Shown here: positions 12,179 through 24,256 of the stretch, one piece after another
How the letters are laid out: each line of letters opens with the position of its first letter
Numbering within the stretch: position 1 is the first letter of the stretch
Program-made: the position numbers and the translations under genes
Notes under the pieces: generated by a model
The model's input: the letters and a program-made list of their open reading frames with translations, nothing else
The model's database searches: none
What the model was told of the DNA's origin: nothing
NCBI GenBank assembly: GCA_037179385.1
Contig: CM074181.1
Span: 48,008,394 to 48,072,393, forward strand
DNA length: 64,000 bases
From: Holothuria scabra
Taxonomy: Eukaryota > Echinodermata > Holothuroidea > Aspidochirotida > Holothuriidae
Direction of reading: 5' to 3'

Positions 12179-13091
12179 TTAGTGTCTGCCTCTCGTCTCC
12201 TTGTTTAACAAATGTGTCTGTATTCAAATGTGATATTGTTGTAAAGACCCAAAGGGCGAAACCATGAGGAATCTTCAACAACGTTTTTACAAATGCAAAT
12301 GCTGGTAGGATTCACCTGCACACCTTTATGCGGAAAATATTGCACAAAACTTACTGCAATGTCGAGTTTGTAAATTAAGCTTAGGACAAAAAACATCAAA
12401 ATTGCTCGATATCTCAAAATCGGCGCGGTAAACAACCAAAGAGAATGACGTGTTTCTATTATCTTATTAACAAAGATTTTACATGTTCCCGAAGTTCCCT
12501 CAGGTAAAAATGCGAGGCTGTTTTGAACGTTATCTCCGTTGAATTTGCGCGTTAGGATAGCAATGCATCATGGGAGATATTTCAAAAAGGCCCCACCTAT
12601 GGCAAAATATTCCCCCAATTGGGTGAAAATTATTTTCCCCTGAAAACGGTTACATCCCGAACTGATTAACTTGGAATGAGGTTTGAAAAATGCCTAAGGA
12701 GATTCTGCACCGTTGATATACAATGCATGACACATTATATTCTTTGTATATTCTTTACACTATAAGTAATCATGAAACATTTCTCATGCATAACTCGAAT
12801 TTTCATGCAACGTATTTCCCCAGATCTCATCTGTGTCACTGTAGCAAGAAGCGCGCTTGACTCGCGTTCCGCAGAAATGCCCTCTCTGCAGTAGCGAACC
12901 CACGGTCGCGCTCCACGTATCACTCTCACCCGTCACTTAAGTTGACAACGCACTGGGTAAGGTTAGGTAAGGCGAGTTTCAAACCCAGCTATTGGTTAAC
13001 AACACCCTGGGTTAAGTTTAAGTATTTAATGGTCTCTCATCCTACAAGGTAGTGCCGGGTAGGTTATAGACTGATCTTTCTCCCTATTTAA

Positions 13092-13342
13092 CCTTTTACC
13101 GTTGTGCTCCGATCGGGGCATATTTGCGCGGATCGGGAGTGGGCGGAAAAGCTCACGTGGCGCGCCCCGCATCAGCTTCCGCAGGCCATTGACCCCGTCA
13201 CCTTAAACTATTGTCTCTCACGTTGTTGTGGCCGAATTTTCGGGTACCTACTCGCAGTTTCGAGCTCCGCGTGAAACAGTGAAGATGGGCGACAGCCGAG
13301 CTCTCAGCATGGGTCCAAAAGGACCCAAACAACGGTTAAGGG
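13092..13342 (-). mobile_element. piggyBac-type MITE, copy A (TTAA-flanked)
   Basis: A 251-bp element between TTAA at 13088-13091 and TTAA at 13343-13346. Inner ends are CCTTTTACCGTTGT and ACAACGGTTAAGGG (with one changed and one inserted base). The same element lies in opposite orientation at 51102-51349, where the ends read CCCTTTACCGTTGT and ACAACGGTAAAGGG. TTAA targets with CCC-starting TIRs are the hallmark of piggyBac. It has no coding capacity and is GC-rich compared with its surroundings. Confidence 0.8.
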
Positions 13343-13349
13343 TTAACCA

Positions 13350-14870
13350 TTGATAGAGCTTAAAAACATAGCGTACCGTTGTCTAGACATAATAACCCAG
13401 CAAACCTGGAAAAACGTTTGAAGTTTACCTTATTTTTAAAAAGGTCTGGTTCGGAAAATTAATGTATTTAATCTGTTCGGAAAATTTATCTAATTAACAA
13501 CTGGGGATAGGGGTGACAACGGGCCTATGATGACATTGTCTCAATCCTATGTATATAGTAGGCAGCGTCGGGATCTTGTAGGCCATGCATCAACTTAGGT
13601 AACATTACATGACGTCATGATAATCTTGTTATTATCATGAATTTACGTATTTTGTAAGTAGTACATGCACTTTGAACCTCGGAAATATACTAACGCTGAA
13701 AATATACTGAAACTGAAAAGCTTAGGGGGGAATTTTCGAGCTTTACCCCCTGGAAAATATCCTAACTACCTAATAGGTGCACCAAAATCCACAGGAAACG
13801 TGCAGCAACTTCTTTTGAATAGTATTTGATAAATTGCGTGAATGAGGGTGCTTCAAATGCGGGAAAATGTTTTTACAGCCATAATGAACATTGACCGATC
13901 TTGCCAGGGAGTCAAAGGGTGTCGCCTACAATTAATAAATGTATAGCATTCGTAAAAAGAGCACATACTAGCCAACTGTTCGTCATATGTTACCATATGG
14001 TTATATGACTACACGGTTGTATTAGGTTGTTTTTTAACATGTTCTTTATTGTTGTTATTTTTCTCGTCATATAGAGCATAAAATAATTTCAAATCATCTT
14101 TACAACATTGCCGGAAGCATACCGCTACATATTTCCTGTTATGTAGTCTAATAGATGGTAGCAGACGCAGGGTAAGAAATTCATCACTCCAGCAGCCTAG
14201 GCCAATAAAAAAATATTACGACAACAACCTGCTGGTAATCAATTAACCAACGAGACTTATCAACAAAAAAAATCATCAACTCAAATAATTGATATAGTAA
14301 AACTTGAACTTTCTTTCTAACGTATATTTTTATTTAAAAAACAAATAATGCCTCCCATATTGAAAACAAATCGCGGCCATGACTATCAAACATTACCAGT
14401 ATTTGTTTTTGTGTCAAGCATCTTTGGCTACTTTGTCATGCGTTGTCATCACTACAACAAGAAAATTTTGGAAGTCCGATTTCAATCAAAATATTTGTTC
14501 ATTGAGATGGTTCATTAATTTCAACAAATTCTTCCAAATCTGTAAAGTTTACTTCACATATCAATGGAAAATGGTCAAAGTAAAACAATCGCCATATCAT
14601 ACATACAAATAGCTGTTTAATGAGGGAATATTTACACGTTCACTTTGGTGAAAAAAATTGTGACCCAGAAAAATTTTCAAATTCCGAACAGAAACGTTAC
14701 AAGTGAGAAAGTCACAAAATTAGAAACTGTCACTGTATCCATAACTATTGGATATGGAACTTGACTCATTATGGTACGAGCATTTCCATGTGGTAGTGAG
14801 ACCCTTTACACACTCATTAAGTTATCGATATCAACTCAATGAGTCCCTTAAAGACGTCCACTTGCAAAAG
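13350..14870. other. 3' flank of gene A, no supported gene
   Basis: AT-rich sequence. On the minus strand, ATTAAA at 14616-14621 and AATAAA at 14329-14334 are candidate poly(A) signals for gene A. Nothing else is supported. Confidence 0.4.
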
Positions 14871-14874
14871 ATCA

Positions 14875-15065
14875 TTAAACGGGATGGTCAGTAGTTTCTG
14901 GTCTCTGATATTCTTCAGCATCTAGGAGTAATTGGTCTTCACTTGTTTCAATGCTGTGTACTCCTTCGTGTAGTGGATCCTGACGTCCTCCCAGAAGTGT
15001 TTGGCCACTCAAAGCATCAGCTATAGTTGTTGTTTCGTCGTGATCACGTGATTCTTGTGCTGCAT
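14875..15065 (-). CDS. Gene A, terminal exon: acidic C-terminal tail of a secreted FnIII protein
   Basis: A 191-base exon following acceptor TTGTCTTTCCTAAAG and ending in TAA. It enters in phase 1: the last G of the preceding exon plus AT gives Asp. It encodes 62 further residues, rich in Glu, Asp, Thr and Gln (for example ETSEDQLLLDAEEYQRPETT), with no cysteine and no membrane segment. The fibronectin III exon at 19316-19600 on the same strand ends in phase 1, so the two join in frame. I infer they are the last two exons of one gene. Additional exons in the 4.2-kb intron cannot be excluded. Downstream ATTAAA (14616) could end the mRNA. Confidence 0.5.
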
Positions 15066-15224
15066 CTTTAGGAAAGACAAACTCCAAATATTAAAATGCT
15101 GAATGCAACTCGGATATATGAGGAGGTATGACAATTTCCGTCAAAAAGATTTTGCATCTGAAGTCAATTGGTGTATTTCAAATAACGGGAGACGTGTTGT
15201 TGCAACTAGTTTTGATACAAATAT

Positions 15225-15372
15225 CACTTTTGTCTCCACAACCAGTTTTGTCAAAATTTTTGCCCACTTTTGTCACAAATACCACTCTTGTAACAATCAT
15301 CGCCCACTTTTGTCACAACGGAGGTCACCACTTTTGTCACGAATATTGCCCATATTTGTCACAATTTGACAG
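15225..15372. repeat. Imperfect short repeats of a TTTTGTCAC word
   Basis: About six imperfect copies of the word 'cccacttttgtcacaa' and variants, spaced 20-40 bases apart, within the last intron of gene A. Irregular spacing argues against a simple microsatellite. Confidence 0.5.
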
Positions 15373-15399
15373 GACATGACATATGTCACACACATTTTG

Positions 15400-17640
15400 C
15401 ACAACTTTTTTCACACACGTTGAGAAAATTCGGTTAGCCTTGAAGTTATATTCAATACGTTTAAAGTAGCTGAAGCACGATTTTATGTTCAGTTTCCAGT
15501 AAACCACCTCCTTAAGCTGTAATACTAACAGGGAGAGAGGGAAAGGAGCCACCTCCTCCCCAATATCTTTTTCAAAGTAGTTTCGTCCACAAAGTTGTGC
15601 ACGAGAAACATATAACGTTTCGATCTTGACCTCACTCCAATTTCGAAGAGCAATAGGTTTATTTCCATTAACTCTGGAAATAAGAATCTTGCTCTCCTTT
15701 CACATAAAATTGTAATACATTACCAAGAAACAATTTTAAATCAGAATTTGAGACCAACAACATATGACCATGTAGAAATGTTTTAGGAGGGTGCTTCAGA
15801 ATTTAATTGTGACTCAAGTTAGTGAATATCCCACATGGTTGGTGACGAAAGGGATGGATTGTCCCTTGAAAATTTCCCGGGTGGGGCGACTTTATACCGA
15901 ACTCGGAAAGGGGCGAGAAGAAGAATAACGAAAAGGGGAAAGAAAGAGACGAGAAAGAAAGGCAAAAAGAGAGAGTAGAAGACCAGTGCAGACCACACAG
16001 AAATGATTCAGACAGGTTTGGTTTTGTATGTCTTCATTTTGTAGATCATATGAATATAAGAGAGATCAACTGCGACGAGGTCAAGGGGAATTTAAAATCA
16101 AAACCTTATTGTGAAACGACTCCCGAAAGGATAATCAAAGGCATATCCCCAGACACAACATTTATTAACTTCAAGATATGCAGAAAGGTTTTCATTTTTA
16201 GGAGGCGAAAACTTCATCTCAATACCATGTAGAGTTCGGAAGATACAAATTTATAAAATAATGCAACTTTTTTCTTTGATTTGGTGCATCATGTAAATCT
16301 GTGATGTCATCGCGGTACATTAATCTGACATTACATTAAACTTATTTATAATTTTGATGCCACTGCAGGAAATATTAACCAACAGTGGTAGTTGCACTCT
16401 ACGTAAGGTGAAGAGTAATGCTTCATCTACAGGCAAAGATATTTAAACATTCCCACAGTATAAAATTTCACGGAAAAGGAATATAAGGACAAAACTAATT
16501 AGAGACAATGTGCCCACATTACATAACTTTTGTGGCTTTGTTGAAGAGCATAGGTATTTTAAAACATAAGTAACCAAAATTTGAAATGAGATATGTTGAG
16601 TTAGGAAAAGGAATTGCAACAGCGTTACAAGGATACGGTGTGGAACATGTTTTTTTTTTAGAAAACCCAGTTGAAAAGCCACCACAAGGCCTTTAAATCA
16701 CTGCCGAGGGAATGATGGCTTTCCCCAAAGTGCTAACGCATATGCCTTTCTCTTTTAAGCTTTCTCTGGGCTTCCATACGTTCTAGATCTTATTTGACAC
16801 TCGATAGGTACCTAAAGATTACGTAAATCAATGCCTAGGTAAGGTTTGAAACATTTCAAAGGAGGTAAAATATTTCTCTCATCAAAAGTTGCTGTTCTTT
16901 GTACAACCCCACTCATGTCAGTGCAGTGCCATATGGCATGATTTCCTGATATTCAGAATAGGTGCAGTGTTTGGGGCATTTGTCCATTTTTATGCTTAAC
17001 AGGCCAAGCGTCTATTGAGCATGTTGTCCTTCATTCGGGTTCACACAGCACGGAAAGTTGCAAAATCCCTATTCTGAAAACTCTTAACATTCCCAACGAC
17101 TGGATATTTTCATTTTTGCATGTGTCCCAATTTCCTCCTCCTAATAGAACACCAGGAAGGGCATTTTCCAGCCATGGGGGGTTTGTATTGCCTAAAAATG
17201 TGGTGTGACATCAATGCATGGCCCCCCTATTGACAACCAGTTGACAAAAACTTTCCATGTTCCTCTGTGTAATATGGTCCATTATTGACTAGTGTCACTG
17301 TACAAAACACATTAATGCTGTTGTGGCAAACTCTCGGTGAATGCAAAATGACACTACCAACAGCAGCAAAATGGTACTACACATAGTTTTACTTCCAGCA
17401 TGGGCAGTCAGATTTCTTCAGTGTGTAGTTGTTGCAGTGTGTTCAATAACTGCTTTTTAACCATTGATTTCTCTTAGTGATCACAATAACCTAACGCTAT
17501 TCTGAAGAAGATTCAAGAAAAGTTTATCGTGTAATTGGTCATTGTCAAGCACAAACTAATAATGTAGTTAAATATTTGGGGAATTTTGGACTGTATGTCT
17601 TTCACCAAATAAGAATATATTACATAATACTTTTTCTCCC
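15400..17640. other. Intron of gene A, no supported exon
   Basis: I looked on the minus strand for a phase-1-bounded exon, such as a membrane-spanning one, between the FnIII and terminal exons. I found no convincing one. Short hydrophobic frames, such as that at 16443-16685, lack splice support. Confidence 0.4.
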
Positions 17641-17654
17641 TCATAGAACGTGAC

Positions 17655-17995
17655 CAACCTGTCCAGTGACAGCCTTGGAACAAGAGATTTTCATGGACCA
17701 CCAGATGTCATTTCCTAATGCTTCTGCTTAAGAATGTGCAATAAGATATTTTTCTTGGCAAGCATAAGAATGCATATTTGTTGGTTCATGGACTAAACAA
17801 CAGCAGTGAACTTCTAAGTTCAGCTGCAGTATGAGTGCAGATTGAACAATTTAATTTGACATATAACCAGTCTGTCAAGTGCAGGGAAATAATAGATTTC
17901 CATGTACTACCCAATGACATTGGCTCAAATGATTTTGCTTGAGATTGTGCAATAAGACATCATTCTTGGCAGGTGTAAGGATGCAAATATCAAAC
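17655..17995 (+). repeat. Degenerate tandem repeat, about 210-bp period
   Basis: Segments at about 17655-17770 and 17865-17995 share 'gtgcaataaga..t.ttcttggca' and the surrounding words in the same order. A related fragment ('ggactaaacaac.gca.tgaa') recurs at about 17790 and 18375. The copies are clearly diverged. Confidence 0.5.
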
Positions 17996-19315
17996 CACTA
18001 ACTTCATTGTTTCACAGGGGAAGCACCCCCCTTTTCAATCTCATATTGCCCTCAAGTGAGGGTATTTCTGCACCCTGCCTCTTTCAACTTCTCCTGCTGG
18101 GTGTAGCCGTTACCACAAAGTGGAGAGACCCTACCAATGAGTGCACTACTAACGCTTGTATGGACTCTTACGCAGTCATTTGGGTGTGAAGTGGCAGGTT
18201 AATATCTCAGCATTTTACGTAAAGAAAGAATACAGTTACAACCTATATCGGGCTTTGGGCTTTGGCAGATGGTGCACAGTTCATTGCGCCTACAGTGTTT
18301 CCTAAAGCTATATTTCACCCTGCCCCACTTTCTCTGAAGCTGGGAGTCTACAAACATGTATTTGTTTGTTCTTGGACTAAACAACGGCAATGAAACTGAA
18401 ACATCTGTTTTCAGCTATGATCGAGTGTGCATCAGAAACTTTAAATATCCTCATTGGTCCAATTGACAACAACAGCATATCCTAGTGTCACCACTAGTTT
18501 GTATTGTCAGTGATATTTTATGAAATTTATTATTTTCGTAGCTTTAGCCTTGGGTGCATTTTTTTGTTATGAATACAAACTGAGCGTTGGCCAGCGACAT
18601 TCCATTACTTTCCAATGGCTTTGAGGTACTTTCCTGCAAGTTCAGAATTTCTAGATAAACCAAAGTGATAAAACCTCACACTTCCTTCAAACTCCTTTTG
18701 TTTTCAAATTCATTTGTAACAATTTGAACTTGTCACACAAACACAGTCAAGTGTTCACAATTATAATGCACCCTTTTACTCTGCGCACTACAATGAAATG
18801 ATTTTGCCGGCAGATACAGTTTTTTTTTAGTTTACATACGGGTTCTCTCCTTTTCCGTGCCGTATGTGCCTTACACTACTAAGACGATATCTTAGTGTCT
18901 AGCCAACTAAACTATTGGTCTCGATCGTATTTTACAGCAGATGTAGAGTGCAAATTTTAGCGCAAAAAGGCAATTGAGACACAAACTAGTACACAAAAGT
19001 TCGGTACACTTTAGACTCCTCCTAAAGTAATGGACGGCTAAGGAAGAACTATTTCATCAAATCTTCATGTAAACTCAAAGTTCGGAACCCTTAATGTAGG
19101 TGAGGGATTCGCTTGATATCCTAACGATTTAGAGAATGTGCTCTCATTCTTACCACTTACTCATTGTTACTACGGTGTTTTCTTTCGTACATGCTTGCAT
19201 GCTAGTTTATTGGTAACACACCGATTGAGAACTATCACTTACACCCAGTGTGCTAAATTGAAATATGATGACAATATGAACGACCTCCATTAAAAAACGG
19301 ATGTACGTGACCTAC

Positions 19316-19600
19316 CTTCGATAGTCTCCACAATCTCGTAAATTGAAGGTCCGTATCCGATTTGGTTAAAAGCCCTCAAACTTATCACGTACAAGCTATT
19401 TGGTTCAACGTCATTGATGACGTAGGTGAAAGTATCTGGCCCCAATGTTGCTGAATATATGTCAGGTATGTTCTTGCCGTAGCCAAGTGCGTACCCTTCC
19501 ACTGGTGCCTCCGAGTTAGATGGTAACCACTGAACCTCAATACGTGTGGTGTAAGCAGAGACAGCGATACCGCCAGGTTTACCGGGTGTTACAAATGTTC
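19316..19600 (-). CDS. Gene A, fibronectin type III domain exon (DCC/neogenin-like)
   Basis: A 285-base exon between acceptor ATGATAATTTCAG and donor GAAG|GTAGGT, phase 1 at both ends, so it is a symmetric, shuffling-competent module. It encodes one complete FnIII domain of about 95 residues with the hallmark Trp in strand B (IEVQWLPS), Tyr in strand C (VEGYALGYG), Leu/Tyr in the E-F region (VEPNSLYVISLRAFN) and a closing G-strand. The GYALGYG and SLYVISLRAFNQIGYG segments closely resemble the fifth FnIII repeat of the netrin receptors DCC and neogenin. FnIII domains mediate protein-protein contacts outside the cell. With the leader exon at 33964-34015 and the terminal exon at 14875-15065, the frame stays open, giving about 180 residues without a membrane segment. 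It could instead be one exon of a larger receptor. Confidence 0.85.
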
Positions 19601-19639
19601 CTGAAATTATCATGGAAAATTGAGAGGCGATCAAAACGT

Positions 19640-21700
19640 TAAAAAAAAACCCCAAAAGGATCGAAGTATGGTTGCGAGATCCTCTGACACTAATACAGCT
19701 ACCTTAGGCCAAAGAACCGCATGCAAACACCGTCGGTATATTGTATTCGCACCATTTTTTAAAGATACTACAATACCATACAGAGCCGCCGCACCCTGCC
19801 TAGAATTGGGAAGAAGTCATTCGAGCATTCTACTTAACCCCTTGTTGGTCTTTAAAAATATGTTTAAAGAAATATGTATATTTTTCACACTAAATTTTGG
19901 AAAGATTTGAAGGTTTTCGATATCCTTGAGAAAAAAGTATTTCAACTTCAACATATTTTCTATATTACCATTCATGGATTTCAGGATAGGTGAGAAAACA
20001 AATTATATTTTCTTGATTTCATAGACTTAATGGAATTTCAAAAGAAATTGAAGCTAAAATTCAATTTTCATAATTTAAGGAGGAACTTAATCTACACATT
20101 TCGGTGAAACTTGCAGTCAAATGGACATGAAATTTTCGAGAAATCAGCATATCAAGCAACAAGATTTGTGTCCTAACGATAGCTTGAAGGCAGCAGAGGT
20201 TAAATCCCTCACGCCCATTGACAGAGAACACTTTGTCTTTTTTCTTTATTTTTTTTCTATTTTTTCAGACTGTAGTATTGAACTTGGAATTATTGAGGAA
20301 GGGACCTTTCATGAAGCCAGGACTTGATCTCCCTTCCTCCTGGACGAAGGTCGAACGTTCCTGTTATTGTGCTCAGTGACGAGTAACCGACATCCAAACC
20401 TTAGAGGGAATGTAATGTTATTGAAATGATTCACCGACCAAATAATTATACGATGCATCATTATTTAAATGCATTCAGGAACGTTAAGTTTCCAAGTATA
20501 ACAACACTATTTGAGTTCTTAATTTGGTTATTGGTTTTCCTTGAAATTTTTGATTGATTCATTACCTCTTCAGTCAATTAGTTGCCAATATATCCATTCA
20601 TTCATGTATTCTTTCATCCATTTATTCATTAATTCATTCTTTCTTTTATTTTTGTTTGAAATCACGCTTAGTAACAATTTTCACTACATTCATCCATTTA
20701 TACCAGTAGGCAAATTTTCTTCGACATCTGAATCAATCGCGACCGTTGATGAACAGTGCTTTCTGATTTTTCGACAGGCATTTTCTCTTCCTCGATCACA
20801 TTTTCTCTGAAGTTTGTTACAATTTACGGTCTTCTTTCTGGCTGGGTGAAGGAGAAAAGACTTAAGATATCAAGTTACCATAAAATAAAATCATGTGCAT
20901 CATACTATGAACTAAATATCGTTTCAGAAATAATCAAACAAAACATTAAAGATAAATTTTGTCGTCTTTATTAACGTATCCGTTTATGATATTTCAATCA
21001 TCTGTAGGTTTGGACATGATGCTGAGGATTTTCTGTTAAATGAAGTTTTGGAAGGACCCCTTACCTCTTTGCTTTAAATATTGTATCAAAAGTTATTTTT
21101 CAATTCTTATGATATTTCCTAAAAATGAGGCGGAAATCAACAAGTAGCAACAATGTCCGAATTAACTTGGAGATATTGTAACGCGTATTGATATCTTAGA
21201 CAGGCTTTTCGTACGAGTGTCAGGTTGCAAATATCTGAGGCTGTAAAACACATTAATGTTGCGACCTTATTAATTGAAAACGGAAAATTTATAAAAAAAA
21301 AAAAAAAAAGCTTAAAAGATCGAAGGTGCTTAGTGATTCTATCGGCTACACTGGGCTTGATTTAACCTACATACAGAATTTTGAAGTTCCTACAACTTAA
21401 AAAGAAAATAACATTGGAAAAATGCATATGAAATGGTAAGCTACTTTAAACACATGAGAGGGTTCTTGAATCAAAGATTTTAATCTTGATACTGAACAAG
21501 TACTGTTTTTTTTTAGACTGCCATTTTCGTTTGTGATTACAGTTGACTTTCTGTTACCGTGTTGAAGGGTATGTAACCCGAAATGTAGTAATTTGTCTTT
21601 CTCGTTCACCTCCATTTTTGTTCAACGATATGGCATTGTGTATTACCATGCTTTTGTATCGACATGTATTCTCCAGAGCATTGCAGTACCATAGTCTTAA
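19640..21700. other. Intron of gene A, no supported exon
   Basis: Holds an F2 repeat copy (20090-20345), an ATTCATT-rich simple stretch near 20590-20645 and an A-run at 21292-21308. No splice-bounded exon was seen. Confidence 0.5.
20090..20345 (+). repeat. Dispersed repeat family F2, diverged copy
   Basis: Shares ordered words with 57040-57260 (+) and 38600-38770 (-): 'ggacatg', 'agatttgtgt.cc', 'ggcagcaga', 'cattgacaaggaatgctttg' (here altered to 'cattgacagagaacactttg') and 'tttttcagactgt'. The class is unknown. Confidence 0.45.
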
Positions 21701-21707
21701 TATGCAA

Positions 21708-21840
<133 letters not shown>

Positions 21841-22281
21841 TTTTTGGGAACTCAATCTCAAAACCACATCGCCTTTCGGCTTGAACATCAGGAGCGATTT
21901 ACCAGCTGGCTGATGATACTAACCAAAATAATCCGATCAGGCCATTCCGGCCTAACAATTTGACTAATTACTTTGAAGAGGATTTTCCTATTGTTGATGT
22001 GTTACACCCGAGTAATCCGATCAGACCCTCCCGGTCAATCAACCTGCTCAATTGCCTTAAGAAGGATTATCCTGTCACACTAGAGGTGAGACCATTGTCA
22101 ACACCTTTAAAAGCTTCCAAAATTTCTCACTCCTTGTCATTCTCTGACCAAGTATTGATAAAGAGGTAGTATTCCTCTAAAGCTCTACTTCAAACCTTTT
22201 GGCTTTTTAATTTATCTAAGTTCTAGCCTTCCGCTATTTGTATCTCCTCTGAGATCCAGCCTTTCAATTCTGTAGCACCGT
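21841..22281 (+). mobile_element. Penelope-like element 1: upstream 3' tail (pseudo-LTR)
   Basis: Begins inside the end of the endonuclease frame (…[17 protein letters not shown], then stop at about 21914), followed by about 370 bases of 3' UTR. The same segment is present inverted at 24257-24695. It is followed at once by the 5' leader of the next copy. A partial copy's 3' tail ahead of a longer copy is the pLTR arrangement characteristic of Penelope-like elements. Confidence 0.75.
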
Positions 22282-24256
22282 TGTTTTACAGTTTCTCCGT
22301 CATATTTATATATTTCTTTCACTGTTTGCATCAATTTTGATCCAACCTTGCTACACCCATGGAGAGTACTTTGGAAACTTTCAAATTACTTCGACGCCTC
22401 TGCGAAAAACGAGTCAGGTATCGACATCACCTTTTCAACTATAAAACGTACCGAGCAAACAATACGGTACCGAAAGGGCTTCAAATTAAAGTCCCTACCG
22501 GCTTGCCACTCTCCGACAGTGGAAGCTACGCCAACTGGAAAGGTATACTCAGAAACACGTCTCTCAGGCTGATGGAAGAACAAATTGGAAATTGTCGAAA
22601 AACCATCAATGAACTCAATTACCAAATTGATTCCAAAACCAGGAAGCTAAAAAGAGAGCTTCCCAAATCCGAGCTTCAAAACAAACTTCGGTTTATCTCT
22701 CAGGACTGTCTCCGACTCTCTCGCACCCTACATTCTAGGCAACATCGCAAGTTTCAAAGAGATCATGTCACTTCAAACCAAGTGACTGTCACTTCAAATC
22801 AATTGATTTCAAATTTCCAGAAAAGCAGGTCTCGCAGATTTATTCGTAAACCGGTTACCGAGCCTTCCACCGCCACCACCGCCGTTGTAAGCATATCGTG
22901 TCAGCTTTCTGAAGGAGAAACTAAAATTCTCTCGAAGGGACTCAATTTCTGCCCCAAACCAAGGCAGACTGATACACAGAAATTATCGCTAGACATGAAA
23001 GCGTTTTTCCGACGCCTGCGCCTTCGGGAGTATTTTCTGATGAAGATGGCCTAAATTCTCTACCGTACAACGATATATCGTATCAATTTAAACCAAATAG
23101 CACCTGGAACCCACCAAAGGGGCGTTGTCCGCAACTGGAATCATTTATTTCGGCCATTGAAGAGGATGTGAAAAACCACACCCCTTCCCCAGATTTCCGC
23201 GATAATCTCACAAAAAGTGAACGTCAGGCCATTTGAAGTCTACGGCATCGTGATGATATTGTTATCAAGCCGGCGGACAAAGGCTCTGCGATTGTTGCAA
23301 CGGGGACTCAATTTTACAGGGAGGAAGTCATCAGATTACTTGGCAATCCCGACCACTGCAGACGTCTAGACTCAGAGCCTACTTCGGAAATTGCGAAAAA
23401 AGTGGAGGGGGCCTTCAAAAGGATGGTTCGCAACGGCTCCATTCACTCTGAAACCGGCCCGAATCTCCTCCAGGTAGATCCTAAACCAGGCCCTTCAGCC
23501 CAAAATTCACAAAACGGGTAGTCCGGGCAAACCCATTATTTCCAGCAAAGGGACTGCCACGGAAAAAAATTCAAAATTTGTTGACCTGTTTATCCAACCC
23601 CTGGTTCCAACCCTTCCCTCCTACGTTCAGGACTCTACGGACTTCATCCGCAAAATTGGGAAGATCAAAAGTCTCCAGTCGGACACAATTCTTGCCACTC
23701 TTGACGTGTCCTCGTTGTACACAAACATACCAAATGAGGAAGGCATCTCCGCTTGCACCAACGCCTTCAGTCCGATTCGGGGCAAAACTCCCACCAAGAA
23801 AGACTTAGGCGAACTCATGCATCTGATTTTGACTAACAACAATCTCATTTTTGGTGACCATCACTACCTCCAAATTCATGGTACAGCCATGGGAACCAAA
23901 ATGGCTCCCTCATTTGCTAACTTGTTTATGGGCAACTTCGAGCAAAAATTTCTGTCTCGACAAAAATTGAAACCACAAATTTGGTTACGCTTCATAGACG
24001 ACATCTTCATGATCTGGCCCCACGGTGAAGACTGTCTAAAAATTTTTATTGAAAACATCAATTCGTTCCATCCCACCATTAAATTTACGGCCGACCATTC
24101 CAGGTCCAGTGTCCACTTCCTGGACACCACTGTAACCATAGAAAACCGTTCACTCAAAACAGACTTGTTCAACAAACCAACGGACAAGCACAACTACCTT
24201 CTACCCAGCAGTTGCCATCCTCCGCACTGCACCAAAAATATTCCGTACAGTCAAGT
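22282..24256 (+). pseudogene. Penelope-like element 1, plus copy: N-terminal region and reverse transcriptase, 3'-truncated
   Basis: After a 77-base leader, ATG at 22359 opens 231 codons of the element's N-terminal region (basic, with segments such as LSKGLNFCPKP). A frameshift near 23040, an in-frame TGA near 23236 and at least one further shift near 23520 break the frame. The characteristic IVIKPADKGSAIV block is still readable at about 23260. The reverse transcriptase core follows intact at 23706-24269: HGTAMGTKMAPSFANLFM and the catalytic LRFIDDIFMIW with its Asp pair. The copy stops at about 24256 in the middle of the domain, where an inverted copy begins. It lacks zinc finger and endonuclease, so it cannot act autonomously. 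Penelope-like reverse transcriptases are a telomerase-related lineage. Confidence 0.85.

Noticed and set aside
16443..16685. Hydrophobic minus-strand frame as a transmembrane exon of gene A
   Set aside because: It lacks convincing phase-1 splice sites and its composition is typical of translated AT-rich intron.
21841..22358. Hammerhead ribozyme in Penelope-like element 1 flank
   Set aside because: A CTGATGA occurs at about 21912 but no paired stem II followed by GAAA could be built around it.
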